From contig NZ_JAGIZB010000006.1 of NCBI RefSeq assembly GCF_017813395.1, forward strand, positions 62,001 to 126,000: 64,000 bases of DNA, written 5' to 3'. The notes below the pieces were generated by a model. The model had not been told where the DNA came from. It worked only from the letters and a program-made list of their open reading frames with translations, and made no database searches. How positions within the stretch are numbered: position 1 is the stretch's first letter; every line of letters starts with the position of its first letter. The stretch comes from Pararoseomonas baculiformis (GTDB lineage: Bacteria > Pseudomonadota > Alphaproteobacteria > Acetobacterales > Acetobacteraceae). The position numbers and the translations under genes were made by a program. This document shows positions 42,717-50,071 of this stretch, one piece after another.

Positions 42717-43467
42717 ACCGGTTCTCTCCGTCCAGCACCTGGTGAAGCGCTTCGGCGGGCTGACGGCGACCGACGACCTCTCGATCGAGGTGATGCCGGG
42801 CGAGTTGCACGCGCTGATCGGGCCGAATGGCGCGGGCAAGACCACCGCCATCGGCCAGATCATGGGCGAGATCACGCCCGATGCGGGCCGCATCCTCTTC
42901 CTGGGCGAGGATGTGACGCGGCTTTCCACCCCGGCCCGCGTGCGCCGCGGCCTGTCCCGCAGCTTCCAGATCACGCAGCTGCTGGAGGACGACACGGCGG
43001 AGGACAATGTGGCCCTGGCCGTGCAGGCCCGCGCCGGCCATTCCTTCCGCTTCTGGCGCGATGCCTTCGGCGATGCGCGGCTGCGCGGGCCGGCGCGGGC
43101 CGCGCTGGAAGGGGTGGGGCTGCCCCCCGCGCGCTGGAGCCTGCCGGTGGCCGATCTCTCGCACGGGGAGCGCAAGCAGCTGGAGCTGGCCGTGGCGCTG
43201 GCCTCCGGGCCGCGCATGCTGCTTCTGGACGAGCCCATGGCCGGGCTGGGCGCCAGCGAATCCCTGCGCATGACCGAGGTTCTGCGCGGGCTGAAGGGGC
43301 GCATCCCCATGCTGCTGGTGGAGCATGACATGGATGCGGTGTTCAGCCTGGCCGACCGCATCTCCGTGCTGGTTTATGGCCATTGCATCGCTTCCGGCAC
43401 GCCCGATGAGATCCGGCAGGACCCCGCGGTGCGCGCCGCCTATCTCTCCGAGGAGGAGCGCGTCTGA
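42709..43467 (+). CDS. ABC transporter ATP-binding protein, LivG type
   Basis: 252 aa. Walker A LIGPNGAGKTTAIGQIMGEI, signature LSHGERKQLELAVALASGPR (LSHGE in place of LSGGQ, common in LivG), Walker B MLLLDEPMAGLGASE and the switch His in LLVEHDMDAVFSLADRI. ATG 42709 gives the normal N-terminus and overlaps LivM; the longer frame is a shadow. Pairs with the LivF-type ATPase that starts on its last base. Confidence 0.95.
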   Translation: MAEPVLSVQHLVKRFGGLTATDDLSIEVMPGELHALIGPNGAGKTTAIGQIMGEITPDAGRILFLGEDVTRLSTPARVRRGLSRSFQITQLLEDDTAEDNVALAVQARAGHSFRFWRDAFGDARLRGPARAALEGVGLPPARWSLPVADLSHGERKQLELAVALASGPRMLLLDEPMAGLGASESLRMTEVLRGLKGRIPMLLVEHDMDAVFSLADRISVLVYGHCIASGTPDEIRQDPAVRAAYLSEEERV

Positions 43468-44168
43468 TGCTGCTCGTGGAAGGGCTGCGCGCGGGCTATG
43501 GCGGCGCGGAGGTTCTGTTCGACGTGAACCTGCGTATCGGCAGGGGGGAGGTGGTGACGCTGCTCGGCCGCAACGGCATGGGCAAGACCACCACGGTGCG
43601 CGCCATCATGGGGCTGAACCCGCCGCGCGGCGGGCGGGTGGAGTTCCGGGGCGCCGTCGTCTCCGGCCTGCCGCCCGAGGGCGTGGCACGGCGGGGAATC
43701 GGGCTGGTGCCGGAGGGGCGGCAGGTCTTCCCGACGCTGACCGTGCGCGAGAACCTCGTCGCGACCGCCGCGGACCGGGAGAAGGCGGCGCATCCCTGGA
43801 CGCTGGAGCGGGTCTTCGCCCTGTTCCCCCGGTTGAAGGAGCGTGCGGGGCAATCGGCCCGCACCCTTTCGGGCGGCGAGCAGCAGATGCTCGCGATCGG
43901 CCGCGCGCTGATGACCAACCCGCATCTGCTGATCCTGGACGAGGCGACGGAGGGGCTGGCGCCCGTGATCCGCGCCGAGATCTGGGCGACCCTGGCCGCG
44001 CTGAAGGCGGAGGGGCAGGCGATCCTGCTGATCGACAAGACCCTGGCCGCGCTGCGGCGCCTGGCGGACCGGCACACCGTGCTGGAGAAGGGCCGCACGG
44101 TCTGGGAAGGCACGGGCGCGGAGCTGGACCGCGAGCATGAGCGCGTCCGCGCCTGGATCGGCGTGTGA
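43467..44168 (+). CDS. ABC transporter ATP-binding protein, LivF type
   Basis: 233 aa. Walker A TLLGRNGMGKTTTVRAIMGL, signature TLSGGEQQMLAIGRALMTNP and Walker B LLILDEATEGLAPVIRAEIW are intact. GLVPEGRQVFPTLTVRENLV is typical of LivF. It completes the five-gene importer 39535-44168. The GTG start of the next gene lies within its stop (GTGA), which ties the hydrolase at 44165 to the transporter. Confidence 0.95.
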   Translation: MLLVEGLRAGYGGAEVLFDVNLRIGRGEVVTLLGRNGMGKTTTVRAIMGLNPPRGGRVEFRGAVVSGLPPEGVARRGIGLVPEGRQVFPTLTVRENLVATAADREKAAHPWTLERVFALFPRLKERAGQSARTLSGGEQQMLAIGRALMTNPHLLILDEATEGLAPVIRAEIWATLAALKAEGQAILLIDKTLAALRRLADRHTVLEKGRTVWEGTGAELDREHERVRAWIGV

Positions 44169-45022
44169 GCCTGTATCGCGGCATGGATGCGGCAGTGCTC
44201 GACCGCGAGTACAATGCCCGCGCCACCACGCCGGATGTGCTGGAGATCCTGGCGGAATACCGGGCGCGCACGGATGCGGCGAAGGCGGTGCTGCCCTGGT
44301 CCACCCATGCCTATGGGCCGGGCGAGCCGGAGCGGCTGGATGTCTATCCCGCCGCCTCGGGCCCCGCGCCGGTGCTGGTCTTCATCCATGGCGGCTATTG
44401 GCGCGCGCTGGACGCGGCGGATTCCGGTTCCATGGCGCCCGGCTTCGTGGCGGCGGGGGCATGCGTGGTGTCGGTGAACTACAGCCTGGCCCCGGCGGCG
44501 GGGCTGGACCGGATCGTGGATGAATGCCGCCGTGCCCTGGCCTGGGTGCATGGGAACATCGCGCGCTTCGGCGGCGACCCGTCCCGCATCCATGTGGCCG
44601 GCAGCAGCGCGGGCGGGCATCTGGCCGCGATGCTGATGGCGCCGGGATGGCAGGCGGGGATGGGGCTACCGGCGCGGCCCATCGCGGGGGCGACGCTGCT
44701 CTCCGGGCTGTTCGACCTCACGCCCATCCCGCACACGCATATCAATGGCTGGATGTCGCTGGATGCCGAGGGTGCGGCGCGGAACAGCCCAGCCCTGCTT
44801 CCCCTGCCCTCCGGCCTGCCGGTGGTGCTGGCCCATGGCGACACCGAGACGGCCGAGTTCAAGCGGCAGACGGTGGATTTCGCCGCCGCGCTGCGCGGCG
44901 CGGGCTGCGCGGCGGATCTGGTGCCGCCCCGGCCCGGATCGAACCATTTCGACCTGGTGTTCGACTTCGGCGAGCCGGGGAACCCGCTCTTCGAGGCGAC
45001 GCGGCGGGCGATGGGGCTCTAG
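44165..45022 (+). CDS. Alpha/beta hydrolase resembling arylformamidase (kynurenine formamidase)
   Basis: 285 aa. Oxyanion motif VLVFIHGGYWRALDAADSGS, with the HGGYW of the alpha/beta-hydrolase kynurenine formamidases, nucleophile in HVAGSSAGGHLAAMLMAPGW and His in PGSNHFDLVFDFGEPGNPLF. The N-terminal LDREYNARATTPDVLEILAE also matches that family. It would hydrolyse an N-formyl aromatic amine such as N-formylkynurenine. GTG 44165 overlaps the ATPase stop, so it is the last gene of the aromatic importer operon. It ends 4 bases into the convergent neighbour. Confidence 0.85.
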   Translation: MSLYRGMDAAVLDREYNARATTPDVLEILAEYRARTDAAKAVLPWSTHAYGPGEPERLDVYPAASGPAPVLVFIHGGYWRALDAADSGSMAPGFVAAGACVVSVNYSLAPAAGLDRIVDECRRALAWVHGNIARFGGDPSRIHVAGSSAGGHLAAMLMAPGWQAGMGLPARPIAGATLLSGLFDLTPIPHTHINGWMSLDAEGAARNSPALLPLPSGLPVVLAHGDTETAEFKRQTVDFAAALRGAGCAADLVPPRPGSNHFDLVFDFGEPGNPLFEATRRAMGL

Positions 45023-45648
45023 GACGGGTCCTCGCGCCCTGTGCTGGGCAGCCATCCCTGCTCGGTCCTGGTGAAGAGGCTTTCCAGCTCCGGCACGGGA
45101 TGGGTGGCCACCGCCTGGACCACGCGCTCGATCAGCACCTGCAGGGCGACGCAGCGGTCGCCCCATTCCGTGAGCTCCTCCGGGCTGGAGGGCACTTCGG
45201 CCCGGCTGAGGCCGGTGCGGGAAGGCTTGAGCCGGGTGACGGAGAAGACGGCCAGGCCGTTCCCGGGTTCGCCGCACCAGCCCACCTCCCAGGTGCCGTG
45301 CAGCAGGCTGTTCCGGGTCTGCTGGATCGCGTCGAAGGCGCCGGCGATCTGGTTCATCACGGAAAGAATGTCCTGGCCCTGCTGCTTCGGGTAGCCGAAC
45401 GCCTCATCGGTCGCGATCTGCCCCACCACCGCCCGGAACACCTGGAACAGCGGCGCCGCCGTCATGACGCTGCTGTGGAAGGCGATGCTGACCAGCTTCT
45501 CGGAGCGGCGGTTGGAGGCGAGCAGCCCGATCGTCGCGGTGCGGACCAGGTTCACCGTGTCCTCGAACACCGTGACGAAGCGGCCGAGGGCCGCGTATTG
45601 CTCCGCCATCTCGGGGCTGCATGGCTGGTCGAGGACGCCCTCGCTCAT
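45019..45648 (-). CDS. Hypothetical cytoplasmic helical protein
   Basis: 209 aa, not recognised. No signal peptide or membrane segment. Mostly helical, with EDTVNLVRTATIGLLASNRR, KLVSIAFHSSVMTAAPLFQV and QTRNSLLHGTWEVGWCGEPG; the R-N-x-x-xH segment (RNSLLHG) recalls HEPN-like proteins, whose Rx4-6H motif marks RNases, but the match is too short to call. ATG 45648 has GGAAGA upstream; the longer frame to 45762 would be antisense to the M20 gene leader. It overlaps the formamidase-like gene tail to tail by 4 bases. Confidence 0.65.
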   Translation of the reverse strand: MSEGVLDQPCSPEMAEQYAALGRFVTVFEDTVNLVRTATIGLLASNRRSEKLVSIAFHSSVMTAAPLFQVFRAVVGQIATDEAFGYPKQQGQDILSVMNQIAGAFDAIQQTRNSLLHGTWEVGWCGEPGNGLAVFSVTRLKPSRTGLSRAEVPSSPEELTEWGDRCVALQVLIERVVQAVATHPVPELESLFTRTEQGWLPSTGREDPS

Positions 45649-45793
45649 GGCTTCTTCCGTGATCACCGGTTGAATGAGCAGAACACCGGGCCCGCGCTTT
45701 GGTCGCATGCCCCGCGTGCGCGGCGGCGGCCCCATCTGGACAAGGCGCGCCGCGCGTCGCATGGGGCACCCCGTTCCGCGAAGGGGTATGCCG

Positions 45794-46993
45794 ATGGTCG
45801 AGCAGGTGATGAAGAGCCAAGCCTATCAGGAGGCGCTGCGGCACCTCGCGGCCGGGCATGAGCGCTTTGTCGAGGAGACCATCCGCCTCACCGAGATTCC
45901 CGCCCCCTTCTTTCAGGAGGAGGAGCGCGGCAAGGCCTATCTCGAGATGCTGCGCGAGGCCGGCCTCGAGGACTGCGAGATGGATGCCGAGGGCAATGTG
46001 ATGGGCCTGCGGCGGGGGCTGGGCAATGGCCAGCTGGTCGTCGTCGCGGCGCATCTGGACACGGTCTTCCCCCCCGGCACCGACCTGAAGGTGCGGCGCG
46101 AGGGCACGCGGCTCTACGCGCCGGGCATTGGCGATGACACGCGCAGCCTGGCGATGAACCTTGCCTTCCTCCGCGCCATGGATGCGGCGGGCATCAGGAC
46201 GAAGCACGACATCCTTTTCGTGGGGAATGTGGGAGAGGAAGGGCTGGGCGACCTGCGCGGCATCCGCTTCCTCTTCACCAAGGGGCGCTATGCCGGGCGG
46301 ATCGCCGCCTTCATCTCGGTAGAAGGGCCCATGGGCATGGGCACCATCGTCTCCGGCGCCACGGGCTCGCTCCGCTACCGCTTGACCTTCCGGGGCCCCG
46401 GCGGGCACAGCTTCATGGATTTCGGCCTGGTCAGCCCCTCCTTCGCGCTGGCGGAGGCGATGGCCGGGCTTTCGCGGATGGAAGTGCCGAAGCAGCCGCG
46501 CACGACCTTCAGCGCCAGCGTGCTCGGCGGCGGCACCTCGGTGAACTCCATCCCCAACGAGGTGTGGCTGGAGGTGGACCTGCGTTCGGACAGCGCCGAG
46601 GAACTGGCCCGCATCGACCGCGCCTTCAAGGAGATCGTGGAGCAGGCGGTGGAGGGCGAGAATGCCGCCCGCAGCACGGCCAAGGGCCCGGTCACGGTGG
46701 AGTGGAAGAAGATCGGCGACCGCCCGGCCGGGGCGATCGACACGGGCAGCGAGCTGGTGGCCCATGCCATGGCGGCCGCGAAGGCGCTGGGCTTCGCGCC
46801 GAAGACAGTGGCCAGTTCCACCGATGCCAGCATCCCCATCTCCCTGGGCATCCCGGGCATCGCCCTCTCCGCCGGGGCAGGGGCAGGAGCACACTCGCTG
46901 GACGAATGGGTGGATGTGGAGCCGAACCAGAGCCTGCACGACATGCAGCTGGCCTTCGCCACCCTGCTGAAGACAGCGGGGATGGAGGCCTGA
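45794..46993 (+). CDS. M20-family metallopeptidase (peptidase T / carboxypeptidase-like)
   Basis: 399 aa. Dinuclear zinc site residues in order: His-Asp in VVVAAHLDTVFPPGTDLKV, bridging Asp in GIGDDTRSLAM, Glu-Glu in VGNVGEEGLGDLRG, Glu in AFISVEGPMG and the final His in AGAGAHSLDEWVDVEPNQ. The dimerisation domain contains FRGPGGHSFMDFGLVSPSFA. It is likely a di- or tripeptidase acting on small peptides or N-acyl amino acids. ATG 45794 has AAGGGG at 7 bases; ATG 45788 is also possible. Monocistronic, followed by a repeat element. Confidence 0.92.
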   Translation: MVEQVMKSQAYQEALRHLAAGHERFVEETIRLTEIPAPFFQEEERGKAYLEMLREAGLEDCEMDAEGNVMGLRRGLGNGQLVVVAAHLDTVFPPGTDLKVRREGTRLYAPGIGDDTRSLAMNLAFLRAMDAAGIRTKHDILFVGNVGEEGLGDLRGIRFLFTKGRYAGRIAAFISVEGPMGMGTIVSGATGSLRYRLTFRGPGGHSFMDFGLVSPSFALAEAMAGLSRMEVPKQPRTTFSASVLGGGTSVNSIPNEVWLEVDLRSDSAEELARIDRAFKEIVEQAVEGENAARSTAKGPVTVEWKKIGDRPAGAIDTGSELVAHAMAAAKALGFAPKTVASSTDASIPISLGIPGIALSAGAGAGAHSLDEWVDVEPNQSLHDMQLAFATLLKTAGMEA

Positions 46994-47020
46994 TCCCGCC
47001 TGTTTCCTTGATCGGGTAGC

Positions 47021-47274
47021 GGTGGTCTGTCCCGGGGAGAGGAAGAAGGAATTCTTCCTCTCCCCGGCCCCCTCACCATCATCTTCTTTTAGATGTTTGG
47101 AAAAGCCCGGCTGACGGTGCGCCTCCGGTCGATGACCGGAGGCGACTGCAAGGGCAGGATAAGGGCTCAGAAACCCCTGCTTGCATCGTATCCGCGGCAG
47201 CCAGACGGGGTTCCAAGGGCCTCAGGCCCTTGGCGGGTGAGGTCCGGAGAGGGCAGAGCCCTCTCCGGGAACCA
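47021..47274 (+). repeat. Four-hairpin intergenic repeat element, copy A
   Basis: Four perfect stems in a row: 47032-47067 (16-bp arms, loop GGAA), 47121-47143 (GCCTCCGGTC arms, loop GAT), 47213-47233 (CCAAGGGCC arms, loop TCA) and 47244-47268 (CCGGAGAGGGC arms, loop AGA). The linkers, including CTGACGGTGC and ATCCGCGGCAGCCAGA, are also shared with copy B at 59698. It fills the 300-bp gap between the M20 gene and the small ORF at 47294; no protein-coding signal was found in it. No terminal repeats or target duplication were detected. Confidence 0.9.
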
Positions 47275-47293
47275 GCAGATCGCTCAGATAATC

Positions 47294-47482
47294 TCAGGCC
47301 GCCAGGCGGCGTTGGGCGCCCTCATGCGCCAGGCAGGCCGCGGCTTCGGCAAGATGGGCCGCCGCGTCCTCGGCCCCCATCTCCAGGCAGCAGCGCTCCA
47401 GATGCGCCATCAGCCGCGTCAGGGCGGCCATGTCGCGCCGTGCATGGTCGGGCCAGAGCACGGCGGCGATCGGGGTATCCAT
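47294..47482 (-). CDS. Small hypothetical protein, 62 aa
   Basis: 62 aa from ATG 47482, which has AGGA about 10 bases upstream. MDTPIAAVLWPDHARRDMAA then helical TRLMAHLERCCLEMGAEDAA and AHLAEAAACLAHEGA. It is a soluble helical peptide with three cysteines and no known family. It lies directly beyond the repeat element and is divergent from phaB. Coding status is uncertain; the regular amphipathic pattern and the ribosome site favour a real gene. Confidence 0.5.
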   Translation of the reverse strand: MDTPIAAVLWPDHARRDMAALTRLMAHLERCCLEMGAEDAAAHLAEAAACLAHEGAQRRLAA

Positions 47483-47619
47483 ATGACGTGATCCTGAAGG
47501 AGCGGGTCTTAGCGGGCGGCGTCCTACACCCGCGCGGGCGGCCAAGGCCAGAACTCCTTGTGCCTTCCGGTGATTTTCCCGGCCCTTTCCGGGCGGCCCG
47601 ACCGGCGCAAGACGGGATA

Positions 47620-47656
47620 TTGCGCAAAATCGGCTTTGTGCAGTGCGATGTTGCGC
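47620..47656. promoter_or_regulatory. TGC/GCA-rich motifs upstream of phaB (candidate PhaR sites)
   Basis: TTGCGCAA (47620-47627, palindromic), TTGTGCAG (47636-47643) and TTGCGC (47651-47656) cluster 80-115 bases upstream of the phaB start. PhaR-type PHB regulators are known to bind TGC/GCA-rich repeats, so this is a plausible autoregulated or phasin-type control region. The phaR gene itself is not in the window. Confidence 0.4.
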
Positions 47657-47733
47657 GCTTGTCTCTTGATGGGGCGTATCGGGAGGGTCAGCTTGGAAAT
47701 TGGGAGACCAATGGCGGAAAAGGGGCCCTCCGA

Positions 47734-48456
47734 ATGGCACGTATCGCACTCGTCACCGGTGGTCAGCGTGGTATCGGGGCCGCGATCAGCGAACACCTGC
47801 AGCGGTCTGGACGAACGGTAGTCGCCTCCTATGCGGGGAATGAGGAGGCGGCCCGCGCCTTCACCGAGCGTACGGGCATCCCGACCTACAAATTCGACGT
47901 CTCGGACTGGGAGCAATGCGCAGATGCCCTTCGCCGGATCGAGGCGGAGGTGGGACCGGTCGAGATCCTGGTGAACAACGCCGGCATCACGCGCGACAAC
48001 ACGATGAAGCGCATGGACCGGAAGATGTGGGACGACGTGATCGATACGAATCTCGGCTCCTGCTTCAACCTGTGCAAGCTGGTCTGGGATGGGATGACGG
48101 CCCGGAAATTCGGCCGGATCGTGAATATCGGCTCCATCAACGGCCAGGCCGGCCAGTATGGGCAGGTGAACTATGCTGCCGCCAAATCCGGCATCCATGG
48201 CTTCACCAAGGCGCTGGCGCAGGAAGGCGCTCGCGTCGGGATCACGGTGAACGCCGTGGCGCCGGGCTATGTGGACACGGAGATGGTGCGGGCCGTGCCG
48301 CCAGACGTGCTGGAAAAGATCATCGCGCGCATTCCCCGCGGCCGGCTGGGCACGGCGGATGACATCGCGCGCGGCGTTGCCTTCCTCACGGCCGATGATG
48401 CGGATTTCATCACCGGCTCCACCCTCTCCATCAATGGTGGCCAGCACATGTATTGA
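47734..48456 (+). CDS. phaB: Acetoacetyl-CoA reductase
   Basis: NADPH-dependent SDR that reduces acetoacetyl-CoA to (R)-3-hydroxybutyryl-CoA for polyhydroxybutyrate synthesis. 240 aa. Cofactor site RIALVTGGQRGIGAAISEHL, NNAGITRDNTMKRMDRKMWD, then the Ser-Tyr-Lys triad in NIGSINGQAGQYGQVNYAAA plus KSG, and the family ending FITGSTLSINGGQHMY. ATG 47734 gives the standard N-terminus. It is unlinked to the thiolase at 9757. A 251-bp upstream gap holds the control region. Confidence 0.95.
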   Translation: MARIALVTGGQRGIGAAISEHLQRSGRTVVASYAGNEEAARAFTERTGIPTYKFDVSDWEQCADALRRIEAEVGPVEILVNNAGITRDNTMKRMDRKMWDDVIDTNLGSCFNLCKLVWDGMTARKFGRIVNIGSINGQAGQYGQVNYAAAKSGIHGFTKALAQEGARVGITVNAVAPGYVDTEMVRAVPPDVLEKIIARIPRGRLGTADDIARGVAFLTADDADFITGSTLSINGGQHMY

Positions 48457-48520
48457 TGGCGTTCGGAACCGCCCGGGGGCGCTGGCCGTTACCTGCGCTT
48501 GCAAGGAACGGGAGGTTTGC

Positions 48521-48760
48521 ATGACCGCTTCGAAGCACCCCAAGGGTGGCCCGAACGAGGAAGGGCTGGGCGACGGGATCCCGCGCCCGCCTTCCGATGA
48601 CGAGCGCAACCCCGGCATCGGTTCCTCCAAGGGGGTATTCGGCCGGGGGACCGACCCGGCCGTGCTCCAGGCCGACAACACGGATGAGGGCGACACGGCG
48701 AACGACACCACGCCCCAGGGCGGCGTCGCGCCCGGCCATCTGGGCCGCACCAACAAGTAG
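48521..48760 (+). CDS. Small hydrophilic protein of unknown function, 79 aa
   Basis: 79 aa from ATG 48521 with GGAGG at 48511-48515. Composition is Gly/Asp/Pro/Asn-rich and without hydrophobic core (GGPNEEGLGDGIPRPPSDDE, VLQADNTDEGDTANDTTPQG), so it is likely disordered. Its charge and low complexity recall stress-related hydrophilins, but no family match is claimed. It lies 64 bases after phaB, and may be co-transcribed with it. Confidence 0.65.
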   Translation: MTASKHPKGGPNEEGLGDGIPRPPSDDERNPGIGSSKGVFGRGTDPAVLQADNTDEGDTANDTTPQGGVAPGHLGRTNK

Positions 48761-48816
48761 CCGGGCTTGCGCCCCCTCCTCCCCCGCGCGAGCCTTCGCG
48801 GGGGAGGAACGGCGCG

Positions 48817-49455
48817 ATGACGGAATGCCGGTTGGTGCTGGCACGGGCGGCGGCGGATGCCGGCGCCCGGATCGGCGCGGTGCGGGCCGACCATCTGGCC
48901 CTGCTGCGCCCCATGGCGGAAAGCGGGGAGCTGATCCTGGGCGTCCCGCTGCTGGATGGGATGGGAGCCTATGAGGGCTCTTTGATGCTGGTGAGGGCGG
49001 AGGCGCTGGACCGCTACCTCAAGGCTGAGCCCTTCCGGCGGGAGGGGATCTGGGAAAGCCAGGAGGTCCATCCCTTCCGCATCGCCCCGCTGCCCTACCG
49101 CCCCCTGCCGCAGGACGGGCCGGTGCCGACGGCGCCGACCCATAGCATCGCCATCGCGCTGGACGGGAAGGATGCCGGGGCCCTGGCGCGCCGGCTTTCA
49201 GTGCGGGACGCGCATCTGGCCCGCGTGCACCCCGCGGCCGAGGACGGCACCCTGGTTCTGGGCGGGGCGATCCTGGATGCGCCAGGCGGCGGGATGGCGG
49301 GCTCCGTCGCCATTACCGCTCATCCCACCTTGGAGGCGGCGAAGGCCTGGTGGGCCGGGGATCCCTATGTGACCGGCGGGGTGTGGCAGGCGATCACCTG
49401 GCACGCCACGCGCCTGGCGCCCCTGCCCTACCGGCCCCTGCCCGGGATGGCTTAG
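48817..49455 (+). CDS. Tandem YciI-domain protein
   Basis: 212 aa made of two ferredoxin-like YciI domains. Domain 1 (residues 2-97) has RIGAVRADHLALLRPMAESG and domain 2 (108-210) has LARRLSVRDAHLARVHPAAE, then VAITAHPTLEAAKAWWAGDP and the DPY motif. Both close with the same APLPYRPLP tail, showing an internal duplication. Domain 1 lacks the full DPY signature. YciI proteins are small putative hydrolases or dechlorinase-like enzymes that normally dimerise; the fusion would make a built-in dimer. Function unknown. Confidence 0.82.
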   Translation: MTECRLVLARAAADAGARIGAVRADHLALLRPMAESGELILGVPLLDGMGAYEGSLMLVRAEALDRYLKAEPFRREGIWESQEVHPFRIAPLPYRPLPQDGPVPTAPTHSIAIALDGKDAGALARRLSVRDAHLARVHPAAEDGTLVLGGAILDAPGGGMAGSVAITAHPTLEAAKAWWAGDPYVTGGVWQAITWHATRLAPLPYRPLPGMA

Positions 49456-49469
49456 CTGGTTTCGCATGA

Positions 49470-49580
49470 CCGGAGAGGGCCCTGCCCTCTCCGGAGGTTC
49501 GAGGAGGTGCCGTGCCACCAACCTGGGGCCTGACACCCTTGGACCCCCGGCCGGCTGCCGCGGATGGGGTGCAGCACGGA
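49470..49580 (-). repeat. Four-hairpin element, diverged partial copy C (inverted)
   Basis: On the minus strand this stretch matches the right half of copies A and B: ATCCGCGGCAGCC, a decayed CCAAGGG-TCAGGCCC stem, and then the intact CCGGAGAGGGC / GCCCTCTCCGG stem at 49470-49494 with loop CCT. The left two hairpins are absent. It fills the gap between the YciI gene and the holin-like gene. Confidence 0.75.
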
Positions 49581-49621
49581 GTTTTCGTCTCCGGTCATTG
49601 GCCGGGGGGCGCAGCGCTGGC

Positions 49622-49966
49622 TCAGGCCCGGTCCCCGATCAGCTTGTTCGCGATCCAGGACACCACCCAGATGATGATGGCAGCCAGGAAGGCGGTGCCG
49701 AAGCTGGTGATCCGCATCCCCGGCATCAGCAGGGCGGTGAGCGCCAGCATCAGTGCGTTGATGACAAGGGTGAACAGGCCCAGCGTCAGCACCGTGAGAG
49801 GCAGCGAGAGGGTGGCCACGATCGGGCGGATTACGGCGTTCACCACCCCGAAGATGATGGCGGCGATGATGAGGTTGGCCAGGCTTGGGAAATAGAGGCC
49901 TGTGACGAGGTTGGCGGCGATGTAGAAGGCCACGGCCGTGATCGCCGTACGAATCAGGAAGCCCAC
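49622..49966 (-). CDS. Phage-holin-like four-helix membrane protein (PF04020 type)
   Basis: 114 aa with four membrane helices: MGFLIRTAITAVAFYIAANL, LANLIIAAIIFGVVNAVIRP, LPLTVLTLGLFTLVINALML and AFLAAIIIWVVSWIANKLIG. The motif N-x-x-I-R-P-I-V after helix 2 (NAVIRPIVATLSLPLTVLTL) is the hallmark of the PF04020 family. Despite the database name, chromosomal members are not phage genes; their role is unknown. ATG 49966 is preceded by GGAG. Divergent from the DMT transporter gene. Confidence 0.9.
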   Translation of the reverse strand: MGFLIRTAITAVAFYIAANLVTGLYFPSLANLIIAAIIFGVVNAVIRPIVATLSLPLTVLTLGLFTLVINALMLALTALLMPGMRITSFGTAFLAAIIIWVVSWIANKLIGDRA

Positions 49967-50071
49967 CTTGCTCCACTCCTATTTCCAGGCACTGCCGGGG
50001 GAACCCGGCGGGACCCGGGGGCAACGCGCCCTTTGCGGCCCGGTTGCCCCTTTCCCCGGGCGGCACGCCGC

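Noticed and set aside
47021-47274. The hairpin element as a transcription terminator or insertion sequence
   Set aside because: None of its four stems has a T run, and it has no ORF, transposase or terminal inverted repeats.
47093-47491. Plus-strand frame of 132 codons across the repeat element
   Set aside because: It reads through the hairpins and lacks a ribosome site; copy B does not preserve the frame as a gene.
49622-49966. Phage holin, implying a prophage
   Set aside because: The PF04020 family is widespread in chromosomes and no other phage gene is near; it is better treated as a membrane protein of unknown role.
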